Shown here piece by piece: positions 1-13,395 of a stretch of 64,000 nt of DNA (positions are counted from its first letter, which is position 1; each line of letters begins with the position of its first letter). A model generated the notes under the pieces. It was not told the DNA's origin. It worked only from the letters and a program-made list of their open reading frames with translations, and made no database searches. Origin of the DNA: Sipunculus nudus (taxonomy: Eukaryota; Annelida; Sipuncula; Golfingiida; Sipunculidae); NCBI GenBank assembly GCA_026874595.1, contig CM049316.1:14077839-14141838 (forward strand). Direction: 5' to 3'. The position numbers and the translations under genes were made by a program.

Positions 1-50
1 TAATAATAATTAGAAATATAGACTTTTGTTCCATTTCTAAGTTTATTATG
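1..50 (+). repeat. Dispersed short repeat, copy 1
   Basis: About 50 bases beginning TAATAATTAG and containing TTCCATTT match positions 17753-17806 in the same orientation at roughly 80% identity by eye. Homology may extend upstream of the window. The family is unrecognised. Confidence 0.4.
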
Positions 51-825
51 AAGCACAGGTGCTTGATGGGTATAAGTGTAGATTTTGGTTGAATTTGTTA
101 CTTTTCTGGGTCATTTCCTTATGACTATTACTTATCTGACATTTTCCTAGCGTTTTGTTACATTATATCTCTTTATTATTTACTTGATATTTGCCTACCC
201 CCCCCCCCCATCCCCCCCCCCCACCCACCTTTGAAGATAAATTTACGCCACTGGTTTTTAATGAAATTTCATGTTGCAATTTTTTTTGGTAGTTACATCA
301 GGCATATGGTAGACGCGACGTTCTTACCCCAGTTACCAAGGCAGTCGAATGTTTTCCGTTACCGATCTACAAAACCCACTGGAGCTTGAAAACCTATTTG
401 TATAGAAATTTGCTTAAATTATGTACAACCAACTTAAAATACAGTGCCCTGCCCTATACTGATCGTTATATCAGGTATAATAATGCTTGCTGGTATTTTT
501 TGTTATTTATAGGGTTAAAATATATATCGTCAGTGAAGAATATTCTTCCTTCACGTCTGCGCCTGAGAAACGGACATTTAAAATTCGACATAAAGTTTTC
601 CTTCACCTGTGCACAAATTGGTATCTTCACGAAAAATGTATTCTTAAAATGGCTTTGGTTCGATTTTTAACCATTCTTGACACAGGAGATTTGCTAACTT
701 GCATGCAAGTCCCACGCAATATCTCTATATGTTTTATTCATGTGTCCCGGTTATCCTCTTGTGACTGAATCAGGTCCTCCACGCATGCGTGGAGTGTTCT
801 CTTCAGAGAATGCAGTCTATGATCT
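51..825. other. No gene seen; AT-rich with poly-C tract at 197-223
   Basis: Two C runs of about 11 bases each lie at 197-223. Two overlapping open frames near 386-768 (94 and 93 codons) show no domain, no recognisable composition and no splice context, and are taken as chance. Confidence 0.6.
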
Positions 826-1070
826 CCGGGGGCAGATCCAGGATTTAGGGGTAAATGGTTGGTCCAACCCAGGAGGACAAATGACAAAGCCAGAAAAAAT
901 AGGTTCTTAGGTCAGGAAAGGGGTTGGGGTCCAGGTGGCAAAAATAGGTCTGAAACATTTAAAAAAAGGTTGCGGCCGCTGAAAAAAAGGGGGTGGGGGG
1001 GGGGGGGTCCCGATATCCCTGGAACCCTCCCTCCCCCCCCCCCCCCCCCCCCCGATCCGCTTCTCATATC
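826..1070. repeat. G/C-tract repeat element
   Basis: The segment begins with GGGGGCAGATCCAGG, has a 19-base G run near 989-1007 and a C run of about 21 at 1033-1053, and closes with CCCGATCCGC, so its ends are roughly inverted around GGATC. I recall repeats of the form GGGGCGGATCCAGG followed by long G runs from molluscan genomes. Weaker relatives may lie at 16838-16900 and 43770-43815. The 103-codon frame across it encodes a poly-proline run and is an artefact. Confidence 0.5.
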
Positions 1071-3476
1071 TCACTACCTGATTTTCGACATACTAAGCCT
1101 GTGTTTCGTATTTCGATTATATATCTATTGGCAGTGCGATGATCCTATCCTTTTCCAGGAAACTCCTTGAAACCGTCTACCACCCCAGCCCTTTTGCTTG
1201 AAGCAATTCAAAATGGTGGCCTTATCACTCGTGGGGGCAGACTTGGTAGTGACATGCATGTGTCATATTACACATGGCCAAACTCTGATATTGCATTTTT
1301 CCATACATGCTCTTCAGAATTCGGGTATACTCATATAATATACACCTGATTTCTTTGATTTTGAAAGGCTTGTAGGTAATATCTAAATGTTAAGAGGTCG
1401 CACAATGAGAAATTCCAATTCAGTTTGTCCTTTACGAGATATTACGAGTCAAAAGGCGGAGCGTTTTTATACGACAACTGATAATTACAATACAGGTTTA
1501 CAAGCTGATGACAGCCTAGCGACCTCGCATTCATATCAAACACAAATGTAAACATATTTATCTTTGACCCGTCATCTTCACATCTTGGTCTGTCATGCAT
1601 GCGACCAGATAACTGATGGAGTAGGCCTACATTCGATTGTTAACCAGACAAAGGACGCATGTGTTTTTTATCGTTACGTGTTTGTTAGGTGTTAAGATAA
1701 TATGTTAAGGTTAATGATGGGACCTAGATCACGATTGTTCGTAGTGAGTTAAGTGGGTTTATTGTTCTGCCAGACTCCACATGTCAATGACAATGAAATG
1801 CATGGTATAATTACCACGTCTGTTATAAGAAGCATTATTTTTGTGTCCCTGGTAAAATCAACGGCTTAACTCCAATATAATATATTGACATATTGAGATA
1901 TTATGTGGGAAAATCTATCATTAATCTAATAAAATTATATGATAAAATCTGAAATGATATATGACATAACAAAACATAATATATTAAGTCATAATTCCAT
2001 AATGCCCAATGTACAATCGTCAATCTAAATTATAACTTATTATTGACCACAACTTAATTTGAGTCACTAAATAAAGATTTCCAGAGAGCTAAGCTTTCAG
2101 AAAATATACGTGCCCTAGAGTGGACAAGGATAATTAAAACTTTAGATGATAAAGTGTGATTAGTAGTACACCCAGACCCCAGTGTATTATGGAGGAATCG
2201 GTGGCGTACCTGTGTGTTTAAACCAGGGTTGGCTGGTCTAGGTTAACCCTAGGGATACAATACCGATGCAGGAAGCTGATAAAAATGAAAGAAAGGGAAA
2301 TAGAGAAGACAATATTGCCTATATAAAAAAAGGCTGTTAAATTTAATGAAAACAGCTTAGAACAGAGACTGCAGTCAGTGCCTGCATTATTACCTCCGCC
2401 ATAGTCCTTACCAAATTTTCCTGCATTACTGTGTATGCTAACCCGGTTGCTCAGGTGAGCTCTTGAATAAAGCCAACCCGAGAGGGCAATGAAAGATGGA
2501 TCACTTGAAAAGAATATGAATTAAAAATCTTTTCTCTTAATTCAGATTACCTCCAAAATGTAACTGATTGAAACATTCTTGTTCCCCTTATAGTCTTCAC
2601 CATTTCATCAACATTTGTTCAGAACTGTGCGTAAAGTTGCTAACTGACAAACGAAGGGAAACATAACCCCTTGATACCACCTTACGGAGGCATAACAAAA
2701 AGAATGAAAACATATATATCAGAGAACAGAATGCTACTGCAGGTGATGCCTGATGATAACAGCGTGCTGTTAGACTGGTTGGTGCTGCCACCTGCCGGGT
2801 AAATTTTTAAATATAAGCACGTGTGTGGCCATGATGATGCATTATGTAAATACTCGTCCTTCAGTTCTAGATAAGAAACATTAGCAAATAAAATGTAGAG
2901 GTGACTCAGGGAAAAAAGTGATCATAATTAAATTGGTCATAAAATAAAAGCCATGGGTGCTATAAACATGTCGCTATGAAGAATAAGAGCCGGATACAAT
3001 GGTTAATCATGGATGTTTTACTGACGTTATTTTGGTCATCGTAGTACAGCATTTTACCCATCAGAATGTGAAATTGATTCCCTTAATGAGTATAGGCTTA
3101 TTGTTATTAACATAACGTGGCAAGAGTAATTTAGTTGCCCGAATTACGGCTGAAAGTGACTAACCTTGATGGAATGACGAGACTTAGAATTAGCCTCGTT
3201 TGGCATCTTAAGCTGTAGCTATATTTACCTTCAGGTAAATCAAGGTAATCAGTTAATAAAGAAAACATGCATTATAAAAATTAACAAGTCAATTAGTAAT
3301 TTTGTCTGATAATAGATGTCATTATAGGGGAACTTTGATGGCCAGCCGTCATCTGAATTCTGATGAACATATGAAATCCATGTTGAAAATACACGATCAA
3401 TGATAAAGTGTTGACTGATGATGAAAAGTTGCACACTTTATTATATAAGGGTTTTGTTTATCTTTTTTAAGGCTGA
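1071..3476. other. No gene or repeat recognised
   Basis: This is AT-rich sequence with only chance open frames of 60-64 codons. I see no splice-flanked coding signal, RNA gene or terminal inverted repeat. A small palindromic patch GGTTAACCCTAGGG is near 2242. Confidence 0.5.
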
Positions 3477-3817
3477 ATGATGCTCTTAAATCGAACAAGC
3501 TCGGCTTATCACACGCACTCCACGGAGAGCTCACGTCAGGCCAGTATACTTAAGGAGCTACATTGGCTGCCGGCAGACTATACACCTCGCCTTAATTTGC
3601 TTTTGCTTACGTCTATAAAGCCCTCTATGGCTGAGCACCTCCATACCTCGCTGATATGATTAGGGAGTATCGCCCTGTGTGTCAGCCAACAAATCCCTCC
3701 GGGAGGGCTAGAACACAGTATGGAAAGAGATCACGCAGACACCCTCGCCTGTTCCCGCCTGTACATATATATGAAAGCGTTCGTTTAGACACTAAAATAT
3801 GTTTGATGTTCAAATAA
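3477..3817 (+). pseudogene. Non-LTR retrotransposon ORF2, C-terminal fragment
   Basis: Translation gives LKELHWLPA at about 3549 followed, after a one-base frame slip near 3611, by YKALYG, an in-frame TGA, then APPYLADMIREYRP and a basic tail that ends at a TAA (3815-3817). The pattern of LHWLP, YKAL(Y/H)G, then (A/P)PYL and a basic tail is the familiar region just after the reverse-transcriptase core in CR1/Jockey-like LINEs. The upstream RT catalytic part (YADD region) and endonuclease are absent, so this is a 5'-truncated dead copy, the normal fate of LINE insertions. No A-rich tail or target duplication could be placed confidently. Family assignment beyond non-LTR is inference. Confidence 0.75.
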
Positions 3818-3901
3818 TCGCTGTCCTAAACTCTAACTGCTGTCCAAAAAAAAATTTAAAAAAAACAGGGTTTTGAGTATTTCAGATATTAGAAAAAAAA
3901 T

Positions 3902-4207
3902 AAAAGGTATGGTTCTCAGGCACCGCCCGCATCAATTTTAAACCCCCGCATCAAAAATTTTTATTTTGATTTTCAATAAAAACTTTCCAATTTTGAGCTG
4001 CTGTTGCTCCAACATTTCTTTCAAGAAGATAAAACCATACAATTTCTTTTATTTTGTAGTGCTTATAATTGTTTAGCAAAATAAAACTGTCATTTTCGTG
4101 CTTTTCACTTATCATTTGACATTTCTATCGAAACATACAAAAAAATTTAAAATAAAATAGCGCCCGCCCGCATTGATTTCTGAAGTGCCTGAGAACCATA
4201 CCTTTTT
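3902..4207. mobile_element. MITE with GGTATGGTTCTCAGGCAC inverted ends
   Basis: The left end reads AAAAGGTATGGTTCTCAGGC and the right end is its reverse complement (GCCTGAGAACCATACCTTTT), giving a terminal inverted repeat of about 22 bases. Interior subterminal segments, CCGCCCGCATCAATTT on the left and GCCCGCCCGCATTGATTT on the right, are direct copies. The interior is AT-rich and non-coding, so the element is non-autonomous. A/T runs flank both sides and prevent a sure target-duplication call. A diverged partial relative lies at about 29035-29190. I recall this end sequence as common in molluscan genomes. Confidence 0.8.
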
Positions 4208-4250
4208 TTTATTATGGCCATAGCAGAATAATTTTTGTATAATATAAATA

Positions 4251-5222
4251 CAGTCGCCTCCAGCCAATTGCAAGTCGGCCAATCGCAAACTAGCGGTTAT
4301 TGCAAGTATTTTTTTAAAACCGAAACCAATTCCTTTAAAAAGCCACTATATTCCTTCGGCTGAATGCAATTCGGTCATTTGCAAATTCCGGGCAACTGCA
4401 AGGATAATTTTGTGATTTTTGTTCCTGTACTCCTGCTCCAATAACACGTGACGGACTTCTAATTAACTGATTGCGCTCGGGTGTGAGTGAGACCGGGTCA
4501 CGAGCTCCACTGATTGAGCTCTAGTCAAGCACATGCGGGGCACATTTAATTAATGCCTTGTTGGAACCTGGCTTGATCAATAAATCTTTCCATTGATGTT
4601 GTATGATGCTATCCGCTTCCCTCTTTTGTTGTGAAATCCAGAATTTGTTTATCAACGTGTCAGCTCATTAATAAAGAGATCAAAAGTTTATGAACATTCC
4701 CTTTGATTCTGTACGATGTTTGCCTCTTCCCTCAAAGGTGAAGAAAACAAGTGTTTGTTTGGCTACAATCGGCTCAGAAATAAAAAAAAAGATCAAACGT
4801 TTTAAATTACTTGTAATACAAGCTTCAGTGGTTTCACTGTCAAAACCTTACAACAGGTATCCCAATAAATATGTCCAAGAAAATATGACTGATCATAATG
4901 CAGTCATGGCTAAACGTAAGCGCAACGATCTCTCTCTCTCGCAGACAAAGCTGATGTACCCCAGCTGAAAGATAAAGGCACCCCACAGATAGAAATTGCC
5001 CTGAAGTTTGGATGCTCGCAGTCCCAAATATCCTGAATTATCAGTCGCCGTGATGTGATTATGCGTGACTACACAGAGAATAAAAACCCTGGTCTTGTAT
5101 AATTGGTGACCAATTACAGACGCAAATATATTAAATAATCTTGACTCCGCTAAATTGCAATTTCGGACAATTGCAATTGATTTGTCTGGCAAATGGTATA
5201 TGCATTTTGGCGAATTCTACTG
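4251..5222 (+). mobile_element. pogo/Tigger-type DNA transposon, internally deleted
   Basis: The element starts CAGTCGCC after TA (4249-4250) and ends CTACTG before TA (5223-5224), matching pogo-family CAGT ends and TA target duplication. Inverted subterminal blocks follow: CAATTGCAAGTC...TAGCGG on the left (about 4265-4297) against the complement at about 5150-5182. Further TGCAA motifs lie near 4365-4412. At 972 bp it is far shorter than an autonomous pogo (about 2-3 kb). It retains only a broken N-terminal DNA-binding segment (4906-5097) and no DDD catalytic domain, so it is dead or non-autonomous. Confidence 0.8.
4906..5097 (+). pseudogene. pogo/Tigger transposase N-terminal helix-turn-helix remnant
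   Basis: The frame starts MAKRKRNDLSLSQ at ATG 4906. After a frameshift near 4944 (two extra bases) it continues KDKGTPQIEIALKFGCSQS, then an in-frame TGA at 5034-5036, then IISRRDVIMRDY. This is the CENP-B/psq-type HTH at the N-terminus of pogo-like transposases: a basic KRKR start, a recognition helix in the CSQSQIS region and IISRRD after it. The TGA sits where these proteins carry Arg (CGA), so CpG deamination is the simplest origin. Translation ends within the element at the deletion, leaving about 63 residues. Confidence 0.8.
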
Positions 5223-5297
5223 TACTCCTACTATTATTTAAGGATTTTGGCTTTTATTTCCGCTTTAATCGTTGGCGACACACGTCCCCTTTTCACC

Positions 5298-5650
5298 AAA
5301 CTATCCCCTCAGATAGATTCTTTACTGAACGCTGTCCTAGGAGTACTTAAGTGTCGCATCCCCGCGCTTTTATCGAAACCTGACAGGTTAAATTCTTCAA
5401 TAATAATAATAAAAATAATAATAATAATTTATTCAACTCAAAGACCCCTTTCGAGGTATACAGAGTCCTGTACATCTGTAGTATAAAGTCACTATACATG
5501 GAAAATGACAATGCAATGTGATATGATACATAAATGACACGGCAATGTACAGTTTCTCGAAAACCGCTCATTGAGACTGCCATTTTGCGTACACACTAAA
5601 CCCGGATGTCACAGGTCACATGTCGTAGTTATGGGTACATAGTTTATAAT
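5298..5650 (+). repeat. CCGCGGATAG-family repeat, copy 1 (interrupted)
   Basis: Shared blocks with 59364-59500 and 59936-60115 are, in order: a CTAT/CTCT-CC..-GATAG start, a GGACGCTATCCT-like block, TGTCGCATCC, CCTGACAGGTT, GGATGTCACAG and CATGTCG. In this copy the start has decayed (CCTCAGATAG) and about 195 bases (5397-5592) interrupt it after GACAGGTT. The family has no coding content and is unrecognised by name. Confidence 0.65.
5397..5592 (-). mobile_element. Inserted retroelement-like segment with (AAT)n tail
   Basis: The segment begins with an (AAT)n run (5398-5429), then TTTATTCAACTCAAAGACCC. Read on the minus strand it would be a short element ending in ...TTGAATAAATT followed by (ATT)n, a typical 3' tail of some LINEs and SINEs. 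The two sister copies near 59.4 and 60.0 kb lack it, which supports a later insertion. Target duplications were not resolved. Confidence 0.5.
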
Positions 5651-6660
5651 AATTTAATATCTTTCTCTTCCAATCAAGAGAAATAAGATATTATACTCCA
5701 ACTGAAAGTGTCATTTTAAAATAAATATACAAGACAAGTAAGGTTAAAGTTTTGAATTATTTAACCAAAGCGCCACACTCTAGGCCTATATTATATTAAG
5801 ATTATAAATAATTATTAAAGCCCCCCTCCGGCCAGCCAAAAACCACTACGGTCGACAGCCGACAGAGGCCGTCCCAAAGGCACCGTTACCACTCTAAACA
5901 CACGTACCACGTGTGGTTTCGTTTTGTGTATAGAATAATGCATTGGGAGATCAAAGACTGAAGTTAATCATCGCCATTTGCTTGCTTTTTTTGCCTTGCT
6001 CAGTTTTAGAACAAAACCCCACGAAACGGTTCCCAGCAGCTGAGAGCCTGTCGCTAAAACAGGGCTTCCCACAATCCCTCACGTCGTAACCGGTCCGCTG
6101 TAATCACTTCCCCCCGCAGTGGTTTAAATCAGTAAAACTTCTCAACAAATAATGTAATGTTTTGATTCCGAATGATACTATTTATGAGCAAACCTTTTCC
6201 GATTTCCAGTTTTCTTTGACTATAATTTTTACAAAAAAATTGGTACCCAAGTTAATTTTAATGTCTTCATTTCGCAGTGGATCTCAGTAGCATTGTGTAA
6301 GAAATGTCTCCTTGGTTATTTATGGGTTAACAATATATTTTTGTGAAATCTGATTTTGTAAGTAATTTATCTTCAACGTAATCTGGAACAAAAAAAATTA
6401 ATGTACATACATAGAAAAAAACCTTTTTTGTCCTTTGTACGTTTTAAATAGGTTGCCAATCATGTCAAAGACAATTATATAGTGGCCTCTGATTTTTTCG
6501 AAAAGAACATGAGGGGGACAAGAGAATCTGTTATTTAATACGTTTATGTGATTTTTGTCGTATTCAGATACATGATGTTTCTTTCTATATACACCTGAGT
6601 AACTTTGTATACCATCATAATGAACGTACATATCGGAAAAAAAAGCCCACTCTCACATCG
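5651..6660. other. No gene seen
   Basis: This is AT-rich DNA with one somewhat more GC-rich patch near 5820-6120 (GGCCAGCC, CACGTACCACGTGTGG). No open frame has supporting features. Confidence 0.5.
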
Positions 6661-6695
6661 GAGAGAGAGAGAGAATGGGGGGGGGGGGGGGGGGG

Positions 6696-6740
<45 letters not shown>
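6661..6740 (+). repeat. Compound (GA)n-(G)n-(AG)n microsatellite
   Basis: (GA)7 is followed by a G run of about 22 (6676-6697), then about 21 AG units (6699-6740). The strand is purely purine apart from one T and one C. Open frames of 70-85 codons through it on both strands are repeat artefacts. Confidence 0.97.
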
Positions 6741-6742
<2 letters not shown>

Positions 6743-8295
6743 AAACTGAATGTCATTTATAGAATTAAACAGTATATTCTTAGCGCAAGACTGGATATTT
6801 ATCCAGGCTCTAGTGTACATTGGCTTATGATTGATCGCAGTTCCAGCTTTCAGGGACAATAAATATGCAACACTTTCCTTACATGACAAAGCACCTTAAC
6901 TTTAATGTAAAGGCTGAAATACCTTCAACAATGTACATTTTGTCAAGGCTTAAGCAAAAAGTATTGCAAAACTGAAAAATCAGCAGAAACCGCCAGAGGT
7001 TACAACTAATAACGCAGAGCTAAATTTCACTCCCAGGGAAACTTCGTTTAGGAATTCAAATCCTTTAACGTTTTAGCACTCTTGATCTTTTAATATTCTG
7101 AAAAATTATGACGTGATACCACGAGATTACGAGATATTGTTTGCTTCTAGACAATTATTACGTGTACGATGAAAATGCAAAGTATCGAAAGATTTAAACC
7201 TTGAGTTTCGACGTCCACTGACGTCAACATTGGTTATGCTGTCCAAATGACAATTAACCTTGCCAAAGGAAGTCGAGTTTTTCAATCAAAAACTGAAGTT
7301 TCCTAGAAGAGAATTTCTTTACCTTCAATATCTATAGATGTGTCTTCACAAGTAAAATTAACTAAATTTCCAAATCCTCCATAATTTCCGTTATTGGGAA
7401 AAATGCGCATTTGAAACTAGATCTGAACATCGCAATTATGACGTCAAGCGCCAAAGAATGCCCTGTTGTCAGTTGTCAAGTAAACACGGTGTATAAATTG
7501 ACTTCTGTAGAATTAATCACCTCATTACATCCAGGGAGCGAAATATAATTGTTAGGCTTTTCGCTTTCATCCGTCAGTATAATTGTAATTGCCAGTCATA
7601 ATATAATAGCTTCTGTCGGTAGTCATTACTCCGTGTGTTATTATAACGGAATATATGGATTTTTAGCAGGAAGTGCAAGTAGGCGAATTTAAAGCGTTTT
7701 GGTTGGCGTACTCTTGAACCATTACCGTTGGCTGCTATCTCCTAGATAACTTCTGTTAACATATTAAAGGCGTCTAATTGTTTCAAACCGCTTGAAAGCT
7801 GGCCTTCATTGGTTTGGTTTATTAGTGACATGTGATTGGTTATCTTATTATATACACCGTATTAAATATCAATTGTCCACATTCACTTTTGGGTCCACGG
7901 GTAGAATATGATGAAGTAAAGTGTACAACTAATAATATAAGTACACCCAAACATTGTAATTTAATAGTGACAACATACATAGGTAGGGTACACAGTAAAC
8001 CGACGCAGTTATAGCAAAGAATATTCCTTGTTTAAAACAAAACATCTAATTATTTATTTCAACATACTAGTATTTATACAGGGTAACCCATGCAGACAAG
8101 ATTGCCTGACAATAAAATAATTATATATACAATGTAAAATCATGAATCATACAATGAACAATGACACTATCATAAAGTGGTTTACGGCAAGATATGATAT
8201 CAAACATGACATCACATGATATATAGGGAAAACCACATGATGTATAACAATCGCGTCCTTTCCTCGAGGATCATGATTAGTTACCCACTGCACAC
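6741..8295. other. No gene seen
   Basis: This is AT-rich sequence with several palindromic CRE-like cores (GACGTCA near 7210-7220 and 7440) but no coding, RNA or mobile-element signature that I can support. Confidence 0.5.
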
Positions 8296-8321
8296 ACCCC
8301 CCCCCCCCCACACACACACAC
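8296..8321 (+). repeat. (C)n-(CA)n microsatellite
   Basis: About 13 C residues lead directly into (CA)6. It lies 107 bases upstream of the TA array. Confidence 0.95.
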
Positions 8322-8426
8322 CTACACAAAATAGTTATATATACATGTATATACAAATAATTCTTTTACATACATAACATTATTAATATATACATTTTAA
8401 ATTATTGTATTTATAATATTCAGTTC

Positions 8427-8427
<1 letters not shown>

Positions 8428-8495
<68 letters not shown>
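8428..8495. repeat. (TA)n microsatellite
   Basis: An uninterrupted TA run of about 34 units, self-complementary and capable of extruding a cruciform. The 79-codon minus frame encodes Tyr-Ile repeats and is an artefact. Confidence 0.98.
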
Positions 8496-8498
<3 letters not shown>

Positions 8499-8892
8499 CT
8501 TGGGTATACATACTCCCCGTATACAGCATGTAGCACATAGTCCTCTTATCTCTTAAATTTATCTCACACTGTGTACATTTAATCCAGCTTCCGCTAAACC
8601 TCGATCGCAGAGTCTGTAAGTGTAGTTTAAGAGACACGGGTTGAATCGGGAATGGACAGTGGGCCATTATAAAGTTAAAGTTATTTAGGAAGCAAGAAAA
8701 TAGTATTTACTCACTGTATACCATTAACACAAATTTGTCTGATTTATTTAAAGGAAAGGAAACAAGAATATACAGTGTATGTTATCAGAACATGTGCAAT
8801 CTGAACGGCTATCTAGACCAATTTTGTCCAATCAGCGTAAAGCACGATTGACTCCGCGGGAACAGAGTGAGGGGACTCAGTTACACCATCAG

Positions 8893-8930
8893 CCCTGTGT
8901 CCCATACAAACTCGTAACAAGGACACAGGG
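8893..8930. repeat. Perfect hairpin CCCTGTGTCC/GGACACAGGG
   Basis: Ten-base arms at 8893-8902 and 8921-8930 are perfectly complementary around an 18-base loop. The surrounding 8770-9000 segment is more GC-rich than its neighbours and carries a 63-codon frame without recognisable features. No function is assigned. Confidence 0.6.
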
Positions 8931-9109
8931 TAGATCAGCTTTTGATCTGTCTCACTTTCAACAGCAGTAGAAGGACGGCCGTGTACTGCAGGAAAAACTC
9001 TTAGACTCCCCCGGAAAACCTCTTGTCTACAGATATATGTACATAAGTAAAATGGTCCACTATCACCGTCTAGAGTATAAATGAAGGAAATAAGGGGAAC
9101 ATGCTGAAA

Positions 9110-11215
<2,106 letters not shown>

Positions 11216-11370
11216 GTCATAAACATATGGGAATGTTGTAGTGTAGTTTAGCATGAAAAAAAACCCATAAAATGAATAAAAGTTGCTTGCACGTTCTGGA
11301 TGCTACGAAAATGAGAGGCAGCAGTGGAAGGCAGAGAATAACTTGGAATCTTCGTGCCATGTCATGCCAG

Positions 11371-11512
11371 GGTATAAATACAGGCCACATTAGAGGCCTC
11401 TGTTCGGAGTATAGAGACACGTCCAGACCTTTCAGAACAGCGTGGAAACCCCAGAGGGAACTTAGTGCTGTTTTCATTTGTCTTTCTTCTTTGTTATTCT
11501 GCTTTAAATAAA
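11371..11512 (+). promoter_or_regulatory. TATA box plus close poly(A) signal, LTR-like
   Basis: GGTATAAATA (11371-11380) is followed about 125 bases later by AATAAA (11507-11512), with a T-rich stretch between and a second AATAAA near 11543. Tight coupling of promoter and polyadenylation signal is typical of an LTR U3-R-U5 region. TG...CA borders and a target duplication could not be fixed, so a solo LTR is only a suggestion. The overlapping 79-codon plus and 116-codon minus frames are not convincing proteins. Confidence 0.3.
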
Positions 11513-11520
11513 CGTTTATG

Positions 11521-12519
11521 TTTTGAATCCTGAGTTGACCGTAAATAAACAAAATTCGCCAAGGCAAATGTAAATTTCATAAGTTATGCATAAGGAATGC
11601 ATAAATTAGTAACGTTTACAATACATCCTTGGTCCTTTGTGTTTCTGGCCATTGCTCATATCTGCAAATACAACAAGATGATGCGCTACGTATGCTTGAC
11701 GATGACAGGGGGATATTTTGACCGCGGAGCAGGTTATTGGCGAATACAAGTTAAAATACTAGAAGAGAAAGAAAAGTTGATAATACCTTAATAAGGATTA
11801 ATGTGAGTTTTTTGTCAAGCTTATTTATAAGATTAATTTTATTTCAATCTTCCAGCAAACACATAATTAAATGTATTCATACAAAGGTATGTAAACGTCT
11901 GAGATATTGGGTATCAAGATGCATGTTGATTTCTTTAATACGAACGGTATGGTAATTGGCCGTTCCTGGTCATACAGATTCATGTATATATCTAATGAAT
12001 TATCTGTGGCTGATGTAATTAAACAGCCTGTCTCATAGTATTTGAAATGCACTTGACGTCACATGGGATTAGCCGTTTGTGAGCTGAAGCCGATATTTTC
12101 ATGTTGAAGCTGAATTTAGACGTGGGATTCTGTCATTTAATTTTCCGGTCTAGTTACCATTTGATCAGATTTCAATCATAATTCATTTAATTCTCGTTTC
12201 AGCAGCCGAATCATCAAGAGATAGTTGGACTAAGAACCATTATTTTCCTCTCGTTACATAACATCTAATTTATTTCATGGTAAATGGAATTGCAAATTCA
12301 GTGATGAAATAAAGTTTTTTGGTTATATAATTGATCAATAGCCAGCTGTATTTCTCTTTTAACTGATTTTTCAAATATGACGGAGAATTACCAAAGCTTA
12401 TGGCTGACAGAAATATATCAATAGATACAAATATCACTGAAGTGAAAATTTGGGCGGTTCTTTGATTAGCAGGATGATTGTATGCTTAAAAGTTTGTGTT
12501 TTCTATTCTGTCTAAACAA
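11521..12519. other. No gene seen
   Basis: AT-rich; short chance frames only (64 codons at 11597, 61 codons on the minus strand at 11867). Confidence 0.5.
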
Positions 12520-12865
12520 TTAAGCTGCGTTTACTTAGAGCGCGGTATGCGGTAAGCGGTATGCGGTGAAGATTTTTTTATCCAGTTATTTTATCATAAA
12601 CCATTTATTTAGCCCGCGGTATACGGTATGGTGAATCCGGAATAAGACAAAGTGTAATTCTTAGATAAGATAGGATCCGCGACCACGGGAGCTGTTACCA
12701 TGCACGTATTTGACCTAAGGATTAAACTTGATCTGGCCGGTTTTACAACACAAGTCGCATACCGCAGTGTTTCACCGCCCTCTTAAAATGCTTACCCGGA
12801 TTTTATCCAAGTCCGCGTCACGCTGCCGCAATCCGCATGCCACATACAAACTAAACGTAGCTTAA
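12520..12865. mobile_element. TTAA-flanked MITE with GCGGTATGCGG subterminal repeats
   Basis: TTAA at 12520-12523 and 12862-12865 brackets inverted ends GCTGCGTTTACTTAG and, reversed, GCTACGTTTAGTTTG. Inside lie repeated GCGGTATGCGG blocks (12541-12566, again near 12616 with changes), with complementary GCATACCGC and CCGCAATCCGCATGCC near the right end. The interior is non-coding. TTAA target use is typical of piggyBac-type elements, and that placement is inference. A right-end relative is at 26072-26139. Confidence 0.75.
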
Positions 12866-13395
12866 TAAAAATCTATTTTATTCGATAAATTAATGTTTAT
12901 GTTGACAGACACACAGCTGTATATTAGTGGTGGCCGGAGAGGCAACTTTGTTTAAAAGACAAGCTTTATATGCTTTTGTTCTATCGAGTTATTATCTTCG
13001 TGTTTCGAAATTTCTCTCACGATTTATTAATGTCCCTCGATTTCTCTCGTAAAGCCTTGAATAAAGTTCCTAACAGACAAACCATTCAAATTGTCAAACA
13101 ACCAAACGACCAGTTTATGATCGTTTATTTGTAGCGGGTAGTGGATTTCAGATTTGGAATGTTACTCAGAAGTTATAGGGGGTAAATTACTTGGCTACTC
13201 CCTCCCATGGCGCTTTAATTTTTTTCTTCAAAATTGTAATGAGGCAATCTGCTGCTCTGTTTGTTGTGGTAGAAACGTGTATTGTTCTTTTTCCAGACAC
13301 CCATCCTCCGTATCGAGACTTGCATGCTCAAATGATCACTAGTGCTCTCAGCATGCACGTTTTTAACTCTCATATATGGGGTAGGTACACGTTGA
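12866..13395. other. No gene supported
   Basis: A 118-codon frame (13191-13547) and a 70-codon antisense frame overlap here. The longer one runs into a recognisable repeat at its 3' end and has no domain, so it is not annotated. Confidence 0.5.

Noticed and set aside
859-1170. 103-codon ORF with a poly-proline run
   Set aside because: It is the translated C run inside the G/C-tract repeat.
6544-6889. Several 70-85 codon ORFs on both strands
   Set aside because: They encode Arg-Glu or Leu-Ser runs of the GA/TC microsatellite.
11217-11567. 116-codon minus-strand ORF
   Set aside because: It spans the TATA/poly(A) LTR-like unit in antisense and has an unremarkable hydrophobic composition; no family recognised.
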